Shown here one piece after another: positions 53,728 to 62,215 of a DNA stretch of 64,000 nucleotides. A program made the position numbers and the translations under genes. Source of the DNA: an uncultured Ulvibacter sp. Lineage in GTDB: Bacteria > Bacteroidota > Bacteroidia > Flavobacteriales > Flavobacteriaceae. The stretch covers positions 1 through 64,000 of the forward strand of contig CALIAF010000016.1 in NCBI GenBank assembly GCA_938041335.1. The letters run 5' to 3'. The notes under the pieces were generated by a model. The model had not been told where the DNA came from, did not search any database, and saw nothing but the letters and a program-made list of their open reading frames with translations. The first letter of the stretch is position 1. Every line of letters begins with the position of its first letter.

Positions 53728-55677
53728 TTGGGAATTTCAGATAGAATAAAGAAAAAATTATACGAAGGGGATAATAAGCTCAGTCTTCTAGATCAACGAT
53801 ATCTCCCGAGATGGATCGTAGTTTTGATAGATTTGGCTCTACTTTTTATTTCGCAACTTATCGTTTATGCCATAATCGAAAATTCTCAGGTTAATTTTAA
53901 AGTCGAGATTTCACTTTTAGCACAATCTGCTATCGTCCTTGGAATTAACCTAATTTGGTTTGTCATATTAAAAACATATGCAGGTATCATAAGACATTCT
54001 ACATTTACAGATGTATTTAAACTCGCATCTTCTTCGTTTGCCACCGCAGCAACCGTATTTATTCTAAGCACTCTTTATAATGCTCTTGCGGGAGATAAAG
54101 TATTTATTACCACATCAATAATACTGTACATGTTTATTTCCTTTACAATTTTATTATTGTTCAGGTTAGCGGTTAAAGAGTCATATATGTTTTTAAAGAA
54201 TGCCGCAGCTGGTAGTTTTAAAAAGCGTGTCGCCATCTTAGGAATAGATGACTATACCATTTCATTGGCCCGAGCATTAAGCACAGAGAAAGAATCTACA
54301 TTTAAGTTAATAGGATTTCTTACGAAACACTATAATTCTAAAAACTTAAAAATAATGGGAAAACCTGTTATTCCTGTATTAGATAGTATCACAGAGAGCA
54401 TTAAAGATTATAATATAGAGGGAATTTTACTTACTGGTGATTATCTAAAAGGAGTCGAGAAAAATGAAGTGATTGAAGAATGTCTTGCAAATGGCTTAGA
54501 AATTTTTAATGTTCCTAGTTTAGAAAAATGGAATAAAAAAGAAGATATTAAGCAGCAAATAAAACCAATCCAGATTGAAGATCTATTAGAGCGAAACCCA
54601 ATTAAAATAGACAATGATCTGATAAGAAGGGATATAGAAAATAGAACAATTTTAGTGACAGGAGGTGCAGGATCAATAGGTAGTGAGATTGTACGGCAAA
54701 TAGCCAAATTTAAACCAAAATTACTTGTCATACTAGATCAGGCAGAATCTGCTTTACACGAATTAGAACTTTTTTTACTACAGAATCATCCTTCGTTACA
54801 GTTTATTACAGAGCTCGCTAACATAAGTAACATGTATCGATTAGAGATGTTGTTTAATAAATATCAATTTGAGATTGTCTATCACGCAGCAGCCTATAAA
54901 CACGTTCCACTTATTGAAAGAAACCCACATGAAGCAATTTATGTTAATGTATTAGGTACCGTAAATTTAGCCGTGCTATCGGCTAGTAATAAAGTAGATA
55001 AGTTTGTGATGATTTCTACAGATAAAGCGGTAAATCCTACAAATGTTATGGGTGCTTCTAAGCGTGCCGCAGAAATGTATGTGCAATCATTGCAGCACAG
55101 TTCAAATAATTTAGGTACACGCTTTATTACAACTCGCTTCGGAAATGTGCTAGGTTCAAATGGATCTGTTATACCTCACTTTAGAAAGCAAATATCACAA
55201 GGAGGACCAGTAACCGTAACGCATAAGGATATTATTAGATATTTTATGACAATTCCTGAAGCTTGCCAGTTAGTTTTACAAGCAGGTACAATGGGCAATG
55301 GTGGTGAGATTTATGTTTTTGATATGGGGAAACCGGTGAAAATTTTAGATCTAGCAAAAAAGATGATTCAATTATCAGGATTAGAACCATATGAAGATAT
55401 TGATATCAAAATTACAGGATTGAGGCCTGGTGAAAAACTATATGAGGAGCTAATAAGTGATAGCTCAACATCATTACCTACACACCACCCAAAAATTATG
55501 ATTTCAAAAGTACCAACAGGTGAATTTGATACGGTAAAAGTAAAAGTAAAAGAGATTATTAAATACGCAACACGATATAACGATCATAACGTTGTAAAGC
55601 TTTTAAAAGAACTAGTTCCAGAATATAAAAGTGAAAATTCTAAATTTGAAAAACTAGACACTCCATCAAAGAACTAA
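53728..55677 (+). CDS. Nucleotide-sugar 4,6-dehydratase of the WbpM/PglF/CapD type
   Basis: This 649-aa membrane protein starts with TTG. Four N-terminal hydrophobic helices (about 28-50, 63-85, 97-118, 130-147) precede a Rossmann-like region (~168-280) and the catalytic SDR domain: TGGAGSIGSEIVRQ (~309-322), YHAAAYKHVPLIE, STDKAVNPTNVMGASKRAAE (~438-457; Met replaces the usual Tyr of the YxxxK motif, as normal in this subfamily) and TRFGNVLGSNGSVIP. It converts UDP-GlcNAc to the 4-keto-6-deoxy sugar at the inner membrane. It completes a bacillosamine/QuiNAc4N-type set. Confidence 0.94.
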   Translation: MGISDRIKKKLYEGDNKLSLLDQRYLPRWIVVLIDLALLFISQLIVYAIIENSQVNFKVEISLLAQSAIVLGINLIWFVILKTYAGIIRHSTFTDVFKLASSSFATAATVFILSTLYNALAGDKVFITTSIILYMFISFTILLLFRLAVKESYMFLKNAAAGSFKKRVAILGIDDYTISLARALSTEKESTFKLIGFLTKHYNSKNLKIMGKPVIPVLDSITESIKDYNIEGILLTGDYLKGVEKNEVIEECLANGLEIFNVPSLEKWNKKEDIKQQIKPIQIEDLLERNPIKIDNDLIRRDIENRTILVTGGAGSIGSEIVRQIAKFKPKLLVILDQAESALHELELFLLQNHPSLQFITELANISNMYRLEMLFNKYQFEIVYHAAAYKHVPLIERNPHEAIYVNVLGTVNLAVLSASNKVDKFVMISTDKAVNPTNVMGASKRAAEMYVQSLQHSSNNLGTRFITTRFGNVLGSNGSVIPHFRKQISQGGPVTVTHKDIIRYFMTIPEACQLVLQAGTMGNGGEIYVFDMGKPVKILDLAKKMIQLSGLEPYEDIDIKITGLRPGEKLYEELISDSSTSLPTHHPKIMISKVPTGEFDTVKVKVKEIIKYATRYNDHNVVKLLKELVPEYKSENSKFEKLDTPSKN

Positions 55678-55682
55678 ACTAA

Positions 55683-57008
55683 ATGAATCTTAAAGGAACA
55701 TTAGCTATATTTTTTATTGCTGGGTTTATCAGTCAATTGGCATTTGCGCAAGAGATCGAAGTAAATGCAGATGCTACAATAACAGGATTTGTTTCTGGGG
55801 ATGAAGCTTTGCCGTTCTGGTTATATTCAAATACTACAAGTAAAATAGATGCTAGCACAAACTATGCTGCAGATGCTGGATTAAATGCAAGCTATACCTT
55901 TAAAAACAATCACACCTTAGATGTTGGAGCAATACTTCAATACAACGATGGTCTTGACGCAGAAGTAAAGCGTAATGAATTATATGCAAAATACAGTACT
56001 CCATCATTCTCTATAACTGCTGGAGCTAAAGCAGAAGATGAATTACAATATGGTCTATCTACTAGTAATAAAAACTTTCAGATGTCTAGAAATGCTAGAC
56101 CGTTTCCTGGTGTGAGTATTAAAACAGAAAAACCAATCGTACTATCAGAAAATTGGAGTTTTGAAGCAGAATTAGCACATTATGAGTTAAATGACGATCG
56201 TATTGTAGAAGGTTCGCGTGTACATCATAAAATGCTACAACTTAATTATAATGTAAACAAAGATCATCGTTTCTCGATTGCTATTCGTCATTACGCAATG
56301 TGGGGAGGTAAAAGTCAACTCACAGGCAACAAGCAGCCAACTAGACTTAGTGATTTTTTTAAAATATTTATTTCCCAAAGAGGAGACGAAGAAGCATCAA
56401 GCAATGATCAAAATAATGCTTTGGGTAACCATTTAGGGAGCTTTAACTTTGCCTATGATTTTAATACAGATGCGGGTAAGTTCTCTTTGTATCATAATCA
56501 CCCTTTTGAAGATGGTTCTGGTAGTGGGTTTAAAAATTTTCCAGATGGTATCTGGGGCTTATACCTTGCACCAGATGATGTATGGGCGGTAAAAGGAATC
56601 TTATATGAGTTTGTTGAGACTAGTGATCAAAGTGGGGCCCTAGGGCGCTCTGGGAGAGATAATTATTTTAATAATAGAGTCTATAGATCAGGATGGACCT
56701 ATGACGGAAACACGATTGGTATTCCTTTTATCGTGGTCCCTGGAAATACAAGAGTAACAGCGCATCATTTAGGTGTTTTTATGCAAGTGAAGCGTTTTGA
56801 TATAGCAAGTAAAGTAAGTTATGTTGAGAATAAAGGAACTTATTTCACACCGTTCGATCCAACGCAAAAAGGGTATTATACCATGCTTAATACGACTTAT
56901 AATACCCCTAAGTATGGGTCAATATCAATATTAACGGGATTTGATGCAATATCTTCAGTAAAAAATAAATACGGAATTGGTCTTCAATATTCTTATAAAA
57001 TTGAATAG
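55683..57008 (+). CDS. Wzi-family capsule-assembly outer-membrane protein
   Basis: This 441-aa protein has a signal peptide ending AFAQ. The mature protein is a beta-barrel by appearance: many alternating strands with aromatic ends, INxRxxYxxx-like segments and a terminal YGIGLQYSYKIE. Wzi matches include FWLYSNTTSKID near the start and KNFQMSRNARPFPGVSIKTE. Wzi holds capsular polysaccharide at the cell surface, so at least part of the product of this locus probably stays attached as capsule. It is the last clearly related gene of the locus. Confidence 0.88.
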   Translation: MNLKGTLAIFFIAGFISQLAFAQEIEVNADATITGFVSGDEALPFWLYSNTTSKIDASTNYAADAGLNASYTFKNNHTLDVGAILQYNDGLDAEVKRNELYAKYSTPSFSITAGAKAEDELQYGLSTSNKNFQMSRNARPFPGVSIKTEKPIVLSENWSFEAELAHYELNDDRIVEGSRVHHKMLQLNYNVNKDHRFSIAIRHYAMWGGKSQLTGNKQPTRLSDFFKIFISQRGDEEASSNDQNNALGNHLGSFNFAYDFNTDAGKFSLYHNHPFEDGSGSGFKNFPDGIWGLYLAPDDVWAVKGILYEFVETSDQSGALGRSGRDNYFNNRVYRSGWTYDGNTIGIPFIVVPGNTRVTAHHLGVFMQVKRFDIASKVSYVENKGTYFTPFDPTQKGYYTMLNTTYNTPKYGSISILTGFDAISSVKNKYGIGLQYSYKIE

Positions 57009-57058
57009 CAAAAAATGAAGCGTTAATTTGTCAAATCTAATCACATCAAAAACATTCA

Positions 57059-58627
57059 TTGAGCACCCTTGTCCAAATATCCATACTACCTCATAAGCAA
57101 GAAGATTTAGACTACATTTTAGAGTTAGCTCTAGAAAAGGCTAAGATGAGACGCAAGGATATTATAGATTGGCGTATTCGTAAAAGATCCATAGACGCAC
57201 GTAGAAAACCGGTAAAGCTCAACTTGCAAATAGCGTTTTATCATACAGAAGATGATAAGAAACCACCAAGCGAATTTATTTCCCAAAATGTAACAAATAG
57301 CCAAGAGGTAGCAATCATTGGTTCAGGACCTGCAGGTCTTTTTGCAGCCTTGAGAGCAGTAGAGGCGGGTTTAAAGCCCATTATCTTTGAACGAGGTAAA
57401 GATGTCAGAGAACGCCGCAGAGATCTTGCTGCGATTAACAAAGAACATATTGTCAATCCAGAATCTAATTATTGTTTTGGGGAAGGGGGAGCAGGCACTT
57501 ACAGTGACGGTAAACTATATACTAGAAGTAAAAAAAGAGGGAACGTATTAAAATCACTAGAATGGTTTACTTTTTTTGGCGCAGATGAAGATATTTTAAT
57601 TGAATCTCATCCACACATCGGTACCAATAAACTTCCAAAGATTATTTCGACCATGCGCGAAGCTATTATAGAAGCCGGGGGAGAAGTTCATTTTAATAGT
57701 AAACTTACCGATCTTAATATTTCCGACGGAAATATTAAGGGTATCACCATTAATGATTCTAAAGAATACGCTTTTGACAATGTGATACTAGCCACAGGTC
57801 ATAGCGCACGAGACATCTTTTATTTGCTACATAAACATAATATTAAGATAGAAGCAAAGCCTTTTGCAATAGGAGTGAGGATAGAGCACCAGCAGGAGTT
57901 AATAGACTATATTCAATATCATGGAGACTGTGATAACTCGTTTTTGCCACCAGCGTCTTATGCCTTGGTAGAACAAGTTGAAGGGATGGGTGTGTATTCA
58001 TTTTGTATGTGTCCTGGTGGAATAATCGCACCGTGTGCCACAGAACAAGAAGAAGTGGTAACAAATGGATGGAGTCCAAGTAAACGTAATAATCCTTATG
58101 CAAATTCTGGAATCGTAGTGAGCGTGTCGCCAGAAGATTTACCCAATTATACGCCAGGAGATCCTTTTGTTTGTTTAGACTTTCAGAAAAAAGTAGAGCG
58201 TGATTGTTGGGTCGCAGCTGGGAAAACTCAAAAGGTTCCGGCACAACGTATGCAGGATTTTATTGATGGAAAAGTATCAGAAGATTTTCCAAAAACATCT
58301 TACCAACCTGGTATAACGGCAGTAGATTTAAATAAAGTGTTACCAGATATAATAGCACGTCGTTTAAAGAAAGCTTTTATCGCTTTTGGTAAAAAGATGA
58401 GAGGTTACAACTCTAATGATGCTGTATTGCATGCGCCAGAAAGTAGAACTTCTTCGCCAGTCTCTATTCCTAGAGATACAATGACATTAGAGCATATAGA
58501 AGTTAAAGGCTTATACCCTTGTGGTGAAGGAGCAGGCTATGCTGGCGGGATAATATCTGCTGCCATAGATGGAATTAATTGTGTAGATGCGATTGCCTTA
58601 AAACTTGCTAATTCTAATCCAGAGTAG
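57059..58627 (+). CDS. FAD-dependent oxidoreductase of the COG2509 type
   Basis: This 522-aa protein starts with TTG; the next in-frame ATG would cut the N-terminal domain. An N-terminal region (~1-75; ILPHKQEDLDYILELALEKAK, WRIRKRSIDARRKPV) precedes the FAD-binding GSGPAGLFAALRAVEAG (~92-108), GEGGAGTYSDGKLYTRSK, VILATGHSARDIF and a C-terminal YPCGEGAGYAGGIISAAIDG. I know this class only as uncharacterised FAD-dependent dehydrogenases. It is 50 bases downstream of the Wzi gene on the same strand, so read-through is possible, but a link to polysaccharide synthesis is not implied. Confidence 0.88.
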   Translation: MSTLVQISILPHKQEDLDYILELALEKAKMRRKDIIDWRIRKRSIDARRKPVKLNLQIAFYHTEDDKKPPSEFISQNVTNSQEVAIIGSGPAGLFAALRAVEAGLKPIIFERGKDVRERRRDLAAINKEHIVNPESNYCFGEGGAGTYSDGKLYTRSKKRGNVLKSLEWFTFFGADEDILIESHPHIGTNKLPKIISTMREAIIEAGGEVHFNSKLTDLNISDGNIKGITINDSKEYAFDNVILATGHSARDIFYLLHKHNIKIEAKPFAIGVRIEHQQELIDYIQYHGDCDNSFLPPASYALVEQVEGMGVYSFCMCPGGIIAPCATEQEEVVTNGWSPSKRNNPYANSGIVVSVSPEDLPNYTPGDPFVCLDFQKKVERDCWVAAGKTQKVPAQRMQDFIDGKVSEDFPKTSYQPGITAVDLNKVLPDIIARRLKKAFIAFGKKMRGYNSNDAVLHAPESRTSSPVSIPRDTMTLEHIEVKGLYPCGEGAGYAGGIISAAIDGINCVDAIALKLANSNPE

Positions 58628-58730
58628 TCATTTGCGATACTATTTTTTTTAACATTTTATTCACTAATTCTCCTTTGCAATTAATGCCTTAGCTGCTCAA
58701 ACTGCCTTATCTTTGTTTGAGTATTTTGTT

Positions 58731-59219
58731 ATGATAGAAAAAATTATCTATATGTTTTTATGGAGTATTTCTCCTTTGGGCGAGGCCAAAGTAGGAATAC
58801 CTTATGGCTTGGCTCCGTATGGGGATCCAGAACAAAAAATGAATATTTATTTAGTTTTCGGAATATGCTTTATTGCAAACATTTTAGTTTTCCCATTGAT
58901 GATGTTCTTTTTAGAACGTATAAATAAATACCTAATGCAATGGCGATTTTATAGAAAAATTGCGATCAAATTGGCCTTAAGAGCGAAGTATGGTTCTAAA
59001 GAAAAAATAAAAAAATACGGATATTTCGGATTGATATTTTTTGTAGGCCTTCCTATTCCAGGGACTGGTGTCTATGTAGGGACCATGGCGACTTATATAC
59101 TTAATCTAGATAGACAGAAGGCCTTTTGGGCTAATGCAGTAGGGATTTTCTTTTCTTCTGTTATTGTTTGGGGAGGTACAATTTTAGGAAAAGATTTAGT
59201 TCAACATTTATTTAGTTAG
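58731..59219 (+). CDS. Small membrane protein of the COG2426/Sm_multidrug_ex family
   Basis: The protein is 162 aa from the ATG at 58731; a TTG six codons upstream is also open. The SPLGEAKVGIPYGLA motif near the N-terminus and GLPIPGTGVYVGTMATYILN (~104-123) are family signatures. About four hydrophobic segments are seen. The family has been called a putative small multidrug export protein on weak grounds; its role is unknown. Its 3' end overlaps by 8 bases the end of a convergent 48-aa ORF at 59212-59358. Confidence 0.87.
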   Translation: MIEKIIYMFLWSISPLGEAKVGIPYGLAPYGDPEQKMNIYLVFGICFIANILVFPLMMFFLERINKYLMQWRFYRKIAIKLALRAKYGSKEKIKKYGYFGLIFFVGLPIPGTGVYVGTMATYILNLDRQKAFWANAVGIFFSSVIVWGGTILGKDLVQHLFS

Positions 59220-59358
59220 CATTTTTATCTTTTATCATCTCTTTAAGACGTTCTCTGCGAAGCTCCTTTTCACTCTTTACTTTGTTTTTCTTTTGAGCCA
59301 TGAGCCTAGAATGCTTTGCCTTATTCTTTGTGTTTTTCTCTTTTCCTTTTTTACCCAT
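59212..59358 (-). CDS. Small basic protein (48 aa) translationally coupled to the PycTM gene
   Basis: This is an ORF of 48 codons whose ATG (59358-59356) overlaps the TAA stop of the PycTM gene as TAATG, the classic coupling arrangement. The product begins MGKKGKEKNTKNKAKHS, continues RLMAQKKNKVKSEKELR and ends KEMIKDKNAN. About 40% of its residues are Lys or Arg, and no membrane helix is seen. No family is known to me. It could be a nucleic-acid- or membrane-surface-binding peptide, or a chance ORF; the TAATG overlap and codon sense favour a real gene. Its end overlaps the convergent exporter-like gene by 8 bases. Confidence 0.55.
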   Translation of the reverse strand: MGKKGKEKNTKNKAKHSRLMAQKKNKVKSEKELRRERLKEMIKDKNAN

Positions 59359-59936
59359 TATACAACGGGGTAGCCATGAATATAAAAAGCAACAACATAA
59401 CTAATAATAGAAATGACAACACCGAAAATGAGTAAGGTGTAGGTGAAATTTAATAGCCTAAATTTTTTATCAAGTACTTTTCCTAAAAAGTATAAATCTG
59501 TGGTCAGCATTTTATAAATTTCTGCTGTATCCTCCTGCATATACTTAACGGCCCACTCATAATCTGCAAGTTCCATTTTGTGAAAATTGCCAAAGAATGC
59601 TAAATTTACTTTATGCTCCTTTACCGCTTCTTTATCAAAAGCTCCTGTACTTAACTTTGGCATGGTCGTCATAATGGATAATATCATTGTCAAAACCATA
59701 AAAAACAAAAATATGGACATTGGTATTATAATATAACCGTCAAAGTCTGCTTTAAAAATTTTGGAACTACCAGTCAATACAGCAGAAATAATCAAAGCAC
59801 AAACAGCCAGAATAATATTTGCCTTCCTGTCTGCAATAGCACTTAACTGAATATGATTACGTTCTGCGATCATATAAAAATTTTGGATTGCTTTTTCAGA
59901 ATACTTCTCTGCTTCTAATGTAGTGACTTGCGACAA
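59358..59936 (-). CDS. Stand-alone PycTM (DUF5706, Pycsar-effector-like) membrane protein
   Basis: This 192-aa protein aligns along its length with the C-terminal half of the HD fusion at 22857-24083. Shared segments are RNHIQLSAIADRKANIIL (~27-44), FFGNFHKMELADYEWA (~111-126) and LYFLGKVLDKKFR (~146-158), with three hydrophobic helices (~41-60, 69-92, 162-186). Known PycTM effectors disrupt the membrane when cCMP or cUMP is made by a neighbouring cyclase during phage infection. No cyclase gene is in the window. The next gene is a coupled small basic ORF. A housekeeping membrane role is equally possible. Confidence 0.85.
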   Translation of the reverse strand: MSQVTTLEAEKYSEKAIQNFYMIAERNHIQLSAIADRKANIILAVCALIISAVLTGSSKIFKADFDGYIIIPMSIFLFFMVLTMILSIMTTMPKLSTGAFDKEAVKEHKVNLAFFGNFHKMELADYEWAVKYMQEDTAEIYKMLTTDLYFLGKVLDKKFRLLNFTYTLLIFGVVISIISYVVAFYIHGYPVV

Positions 59937-60059
59937 ATTAAATTAGCTTTTGATTTTGAAGAATAAAGATACAATTGTTTTTCGAAGAATAGATGCAAAT
60001 TACTTTGGTACGACAATTGTTAATATTATCACAATATTCACAATTAATACTATTGACAT

Positions 60060-60617
60060 ATGAAAAATTTTAGATCAAGTCCAGAAGTGAATGCAGGGAG
60101 TATGGCAGACATTGCATTCTTATTATTAATTTTCTTTTTAGTAAGTACCACAATTCCAAAAGATAAAGGAATTGCGAGGTCAATACCCAAAAAATGCCTC
60201 CCTGGCGAACCGTGCAGTATAGAAATGAACGAACGCAATATCTTATTAATAGCCGCAAATAATGCGGGAGAGTTGTTTGTAAATAAAGAACTAATGGAGT
60301 ATAAAGACTTACAAAAAACAATCACAGACTTTATAGATAACAATGGCGACAATAGTTGTGGGTATTGCGATGGTGCAAAGGATAAAGAGGCTTCAGATAA
60401 CCCTAATCTAGCCGCTATCTCTATAGATGTGCAAGCGACAGCACCTTATAGATACTTTATCACCATACAAGATGAAATTACTAAAAGCTATATGGTATTA
60501 CGTACGCATTATGCAAAATCTACCTTTGATAAAACACTAGAAGAACTCACAGTAGCAGAGCTCAAAGAAGTAAAAGATGCCTATCCATTTAGGATTAGTG
60601 AGGCAAAGATTAATTAA
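60060..60617 (+). CDS. ExbD/TolR-family proton-channel subunit, with Cys insertions
   Basis: This 185-aa protein opens MKNFRSSPEVNAGSMADIAFLLLIFFLVST: a short cytosolic N-terminus and one membrane helix with the conserved Asp (in SMADIAF, residue 17), as in ExbD. The periplasmic part is longer than usual and carries a Cys pair (KKCLPGEPCS) and a CGYC (SCGYCDGAKD), which could form disulfides. ExbD works with ExbB to power TonB. No exbB or tonB is in the window, so it is an orphan here. Confidence 0.9.
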   Translation: MKNFRSSPEVNAGSMADIAFLLLIFFLVSTTIPKDKGIARSIPKKCLPGEPCSIEMNERNILLIAANNAGELFVNKELMEYKDLQKTITDFIDNNGDNSCGYCDGAKDKEASDNPNLAAISIDVQATAPYRYFITIQDEITKSYMVLRTHYAKSTFDKTLEELTVAELKEVKDAYPFRISEAKIN

Positions 60618-60635
60618 AATTTAAAGTATAAAATA

Positions 60636-60785
60636 CTTTGTCACATTGAGCTTGTCGAAGTGCATTCCAGAATAACTAAGCATTAATTGAACTTTGCTAT
60701 AAGTTGTCCTTCGACAGGCTCAGGATGACAGTTATATTTTATAGATCTATCTATATTTTGTCACACTGAGCTTTTCGAAGAGCAT
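60636..60785. repeat. Cluster of three palindromic-repeat-family arms
   Basis: Three related arms lie in the 208-base gap between convergent genes: TTGTCACATTGAGCTTGTCG (from ~60638), CCTTCGACAGGCTCAGGATG (from 60709) and TTGTCACACTGAGCTTTTCG (from ~60758). Arms 1 and 2 are inverted and could pair around a loop of about 45 bases. Arm 3 repeats arm 1. The same core occurs at 14055-14082 and 15911-15940. They may act as terminators or be mobile REP-like units. Confidence 0.7.
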
Positions 60786-60825
60786 TACCAAAACCAACGT
60801 CAAAAGACCAAAGTCAAACGATCAC

Positions 60826-62112
60826 TTACTCCTGCCCATACTTACCAGAATAACGCTTCCATAATTCGGTCTGGTGTGTTTCTAAAGAAACCGCTCTACC
60901 ATCAATGAATGCCTGAGTTAAAACGTTGGTTCTCATATCTAAAGCATCACCTTCACTTACAAAGAACGTAGCACTTTTACCTACTTCTAATGTTCCGTAC
61001 ATATCATCAATACCTAATATTTTTGCTGTGTTTCCAGTGATTAATTGTAAAGCAGTCTCTTTATCCATTCCTTGACCCACTACTTGACCTGCATAAAAAG
61101 GCAAGTTTCTGGTTTGAAAATTAGAGGCATCTGCATTTTGTAAACCAACTAATACGCCAGCGTCTGCTAATAACTTAGGCAATTTATAAGGCATATCATA
61201 GTCGTCATCTGCTCGTGATGGCAAGTTATGCGTGTGCTGCACAAGAACAGGGACATTATTTGTTTTTAAAAATCCTGTGATTTTATGCGCTTCGTAACCA
61301 CCAATGATAACTACAGAAGAAACACCTGCTTCTTTAGCTGTAGTGACAGCATCTATAATTTCTTTTTCGCTATCTGCATAGATATATAATTTTTTATCAC
61401 CGTTAAAAAGTCCTTGCATCGCTTTGTAAGCTTCATTTGCTACCGCCGTATTAGTATATGCCTTACTACTTAACATGTAATTTTTTATTTCAGAAACCTG
61501 CTTTGCATAATCCTTGTTAGGCGAATAACCACGGGGCTCACCAATCCACCAACGTCCGCGTCTAAAACTTCCTGGCCAATGTAAGTGAATACCATCATCC
61601 ATTTTTATCGCTGCGTCTTCCCAGTTCCATGCGTCAAATTGAACAATGGTGCTTGATCCCGAAATACGACCGCCTTGTGGTGCAATCTGTCCTAGTAAAA
61701 CGCCATTGGGGCGCAAACTTTCAATGACTTTACTTTCTGCATTGTAAGCGATGATACTCCTAATATTTGGAATGTATTCACCCAATTCATCCTCGTCATC
61801 ACTGGCTCTCACGGCATTTACTTCTATAAGTCCTAATGATTTTGCTGGTGCGATAAAGCCAGGGTAAATGTGCTTACCTGTTCCATCAATCATTTTACCC
61901 GCCTTTCGGGTGCTTCCCTCGCCAATGGCTGTGATTTTGCCATCTTCAAAAATAAGATGCCCGTTGTTGATGACGTTCCCATTTCCGAGGTGATAGGTGC
62001 CACCATTTACAATGAGCACTTCACTTTGTGTATCGCCAGGTGTTTGTTGTGCCAATAGGGTAGTGGCTGCCATAAACACGAAAGCTGTTAGTATGTTATA
62101 TATGATTTTCAT
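60826..62112 (-). CDS. Secreted amidohydrolase-family protein (shorter, single-domain)
   Basis: This 428-aa protein has a signal peptide ending LLAQQ. It is an imidazolonepropionase/amidohydrolase-like protein: LIVNGGTYHLGNG and HLIFEDGKITAIGEGS at the start, MIDGTGKHIYPGFIAP, a barrel core with YIYADSEKEIIDAVTTAKEAG, VLVQHTHNLPSRADDDYD, and a C-terminal IDDMYGTLEVGKSATFFVSEGDALDMR segment (split). The first metal motif HxH (here YPGFIAPAKS) is missing, so metal binding and activity are doubtful. It lies downstream of the larger two-domain amidohydrolase, probably as an operon. Confidence 0.87.
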   Translation of the reverse strand: MKIIYNILTAFVFMAATTLLAQQTPGDTQSEVLIVNGGTYHLGNGNVINNGHLIFEDGKITAIGEGSTRKAGKMIDGTGKHIYPGFIAPAKSLGLIEVNAVRASDDEDELGEYIPNIRSIIAYNAESKVIESLRPNGVLLGQIAPQGGRISGSSTIVQFDAWNWEDAAIKMDDGIHLHWPGSFRRGRWWIGEPRGYSPNKDYAKQVSEIKNYMLSSKAYTNTAVANEAYKAMQGLFNGDKKLYIYADSEKEIIDAVTTAKEAGVSSVVIIGGYEAHKITGFLKTNNVPVLVQHTHNLPSRADDDYDMPYKLPKLLADAGVLVGLQNADASNFQTRNLPFYAGQVVGQGMDKETALQLITGNTAKILGIDDMYGTLEVGKSATFFVSEGDALDMRTNVLTQAFIDGRAVSLETHQTELWKRYSGKYGQE

Positions 62113-62215
62113 ATTTTGATATTTTAAAAAGACTGTTAATTACTTTAGTCTAGAATTTTTAGTTTAATATTCCGCTTCTAGAAACGCAGCGTTCTCACTT
62201 CTCATAGTGCAGCGG

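Noticed and set aside
32036-57008. Polysaccharide locus as a recently acquired mobile island
   Set aside because: No integrase, transposase, tRNA border or long direct repeats were seen at either end. Base composition looked similar by eye but was not computed.
57843-58244. 133-codon minus-strand ORF inside the FAD oxidoreductase gene
   Set aside because: It is fully antisense to a gene with strong family motifs and has no recognisable domain.
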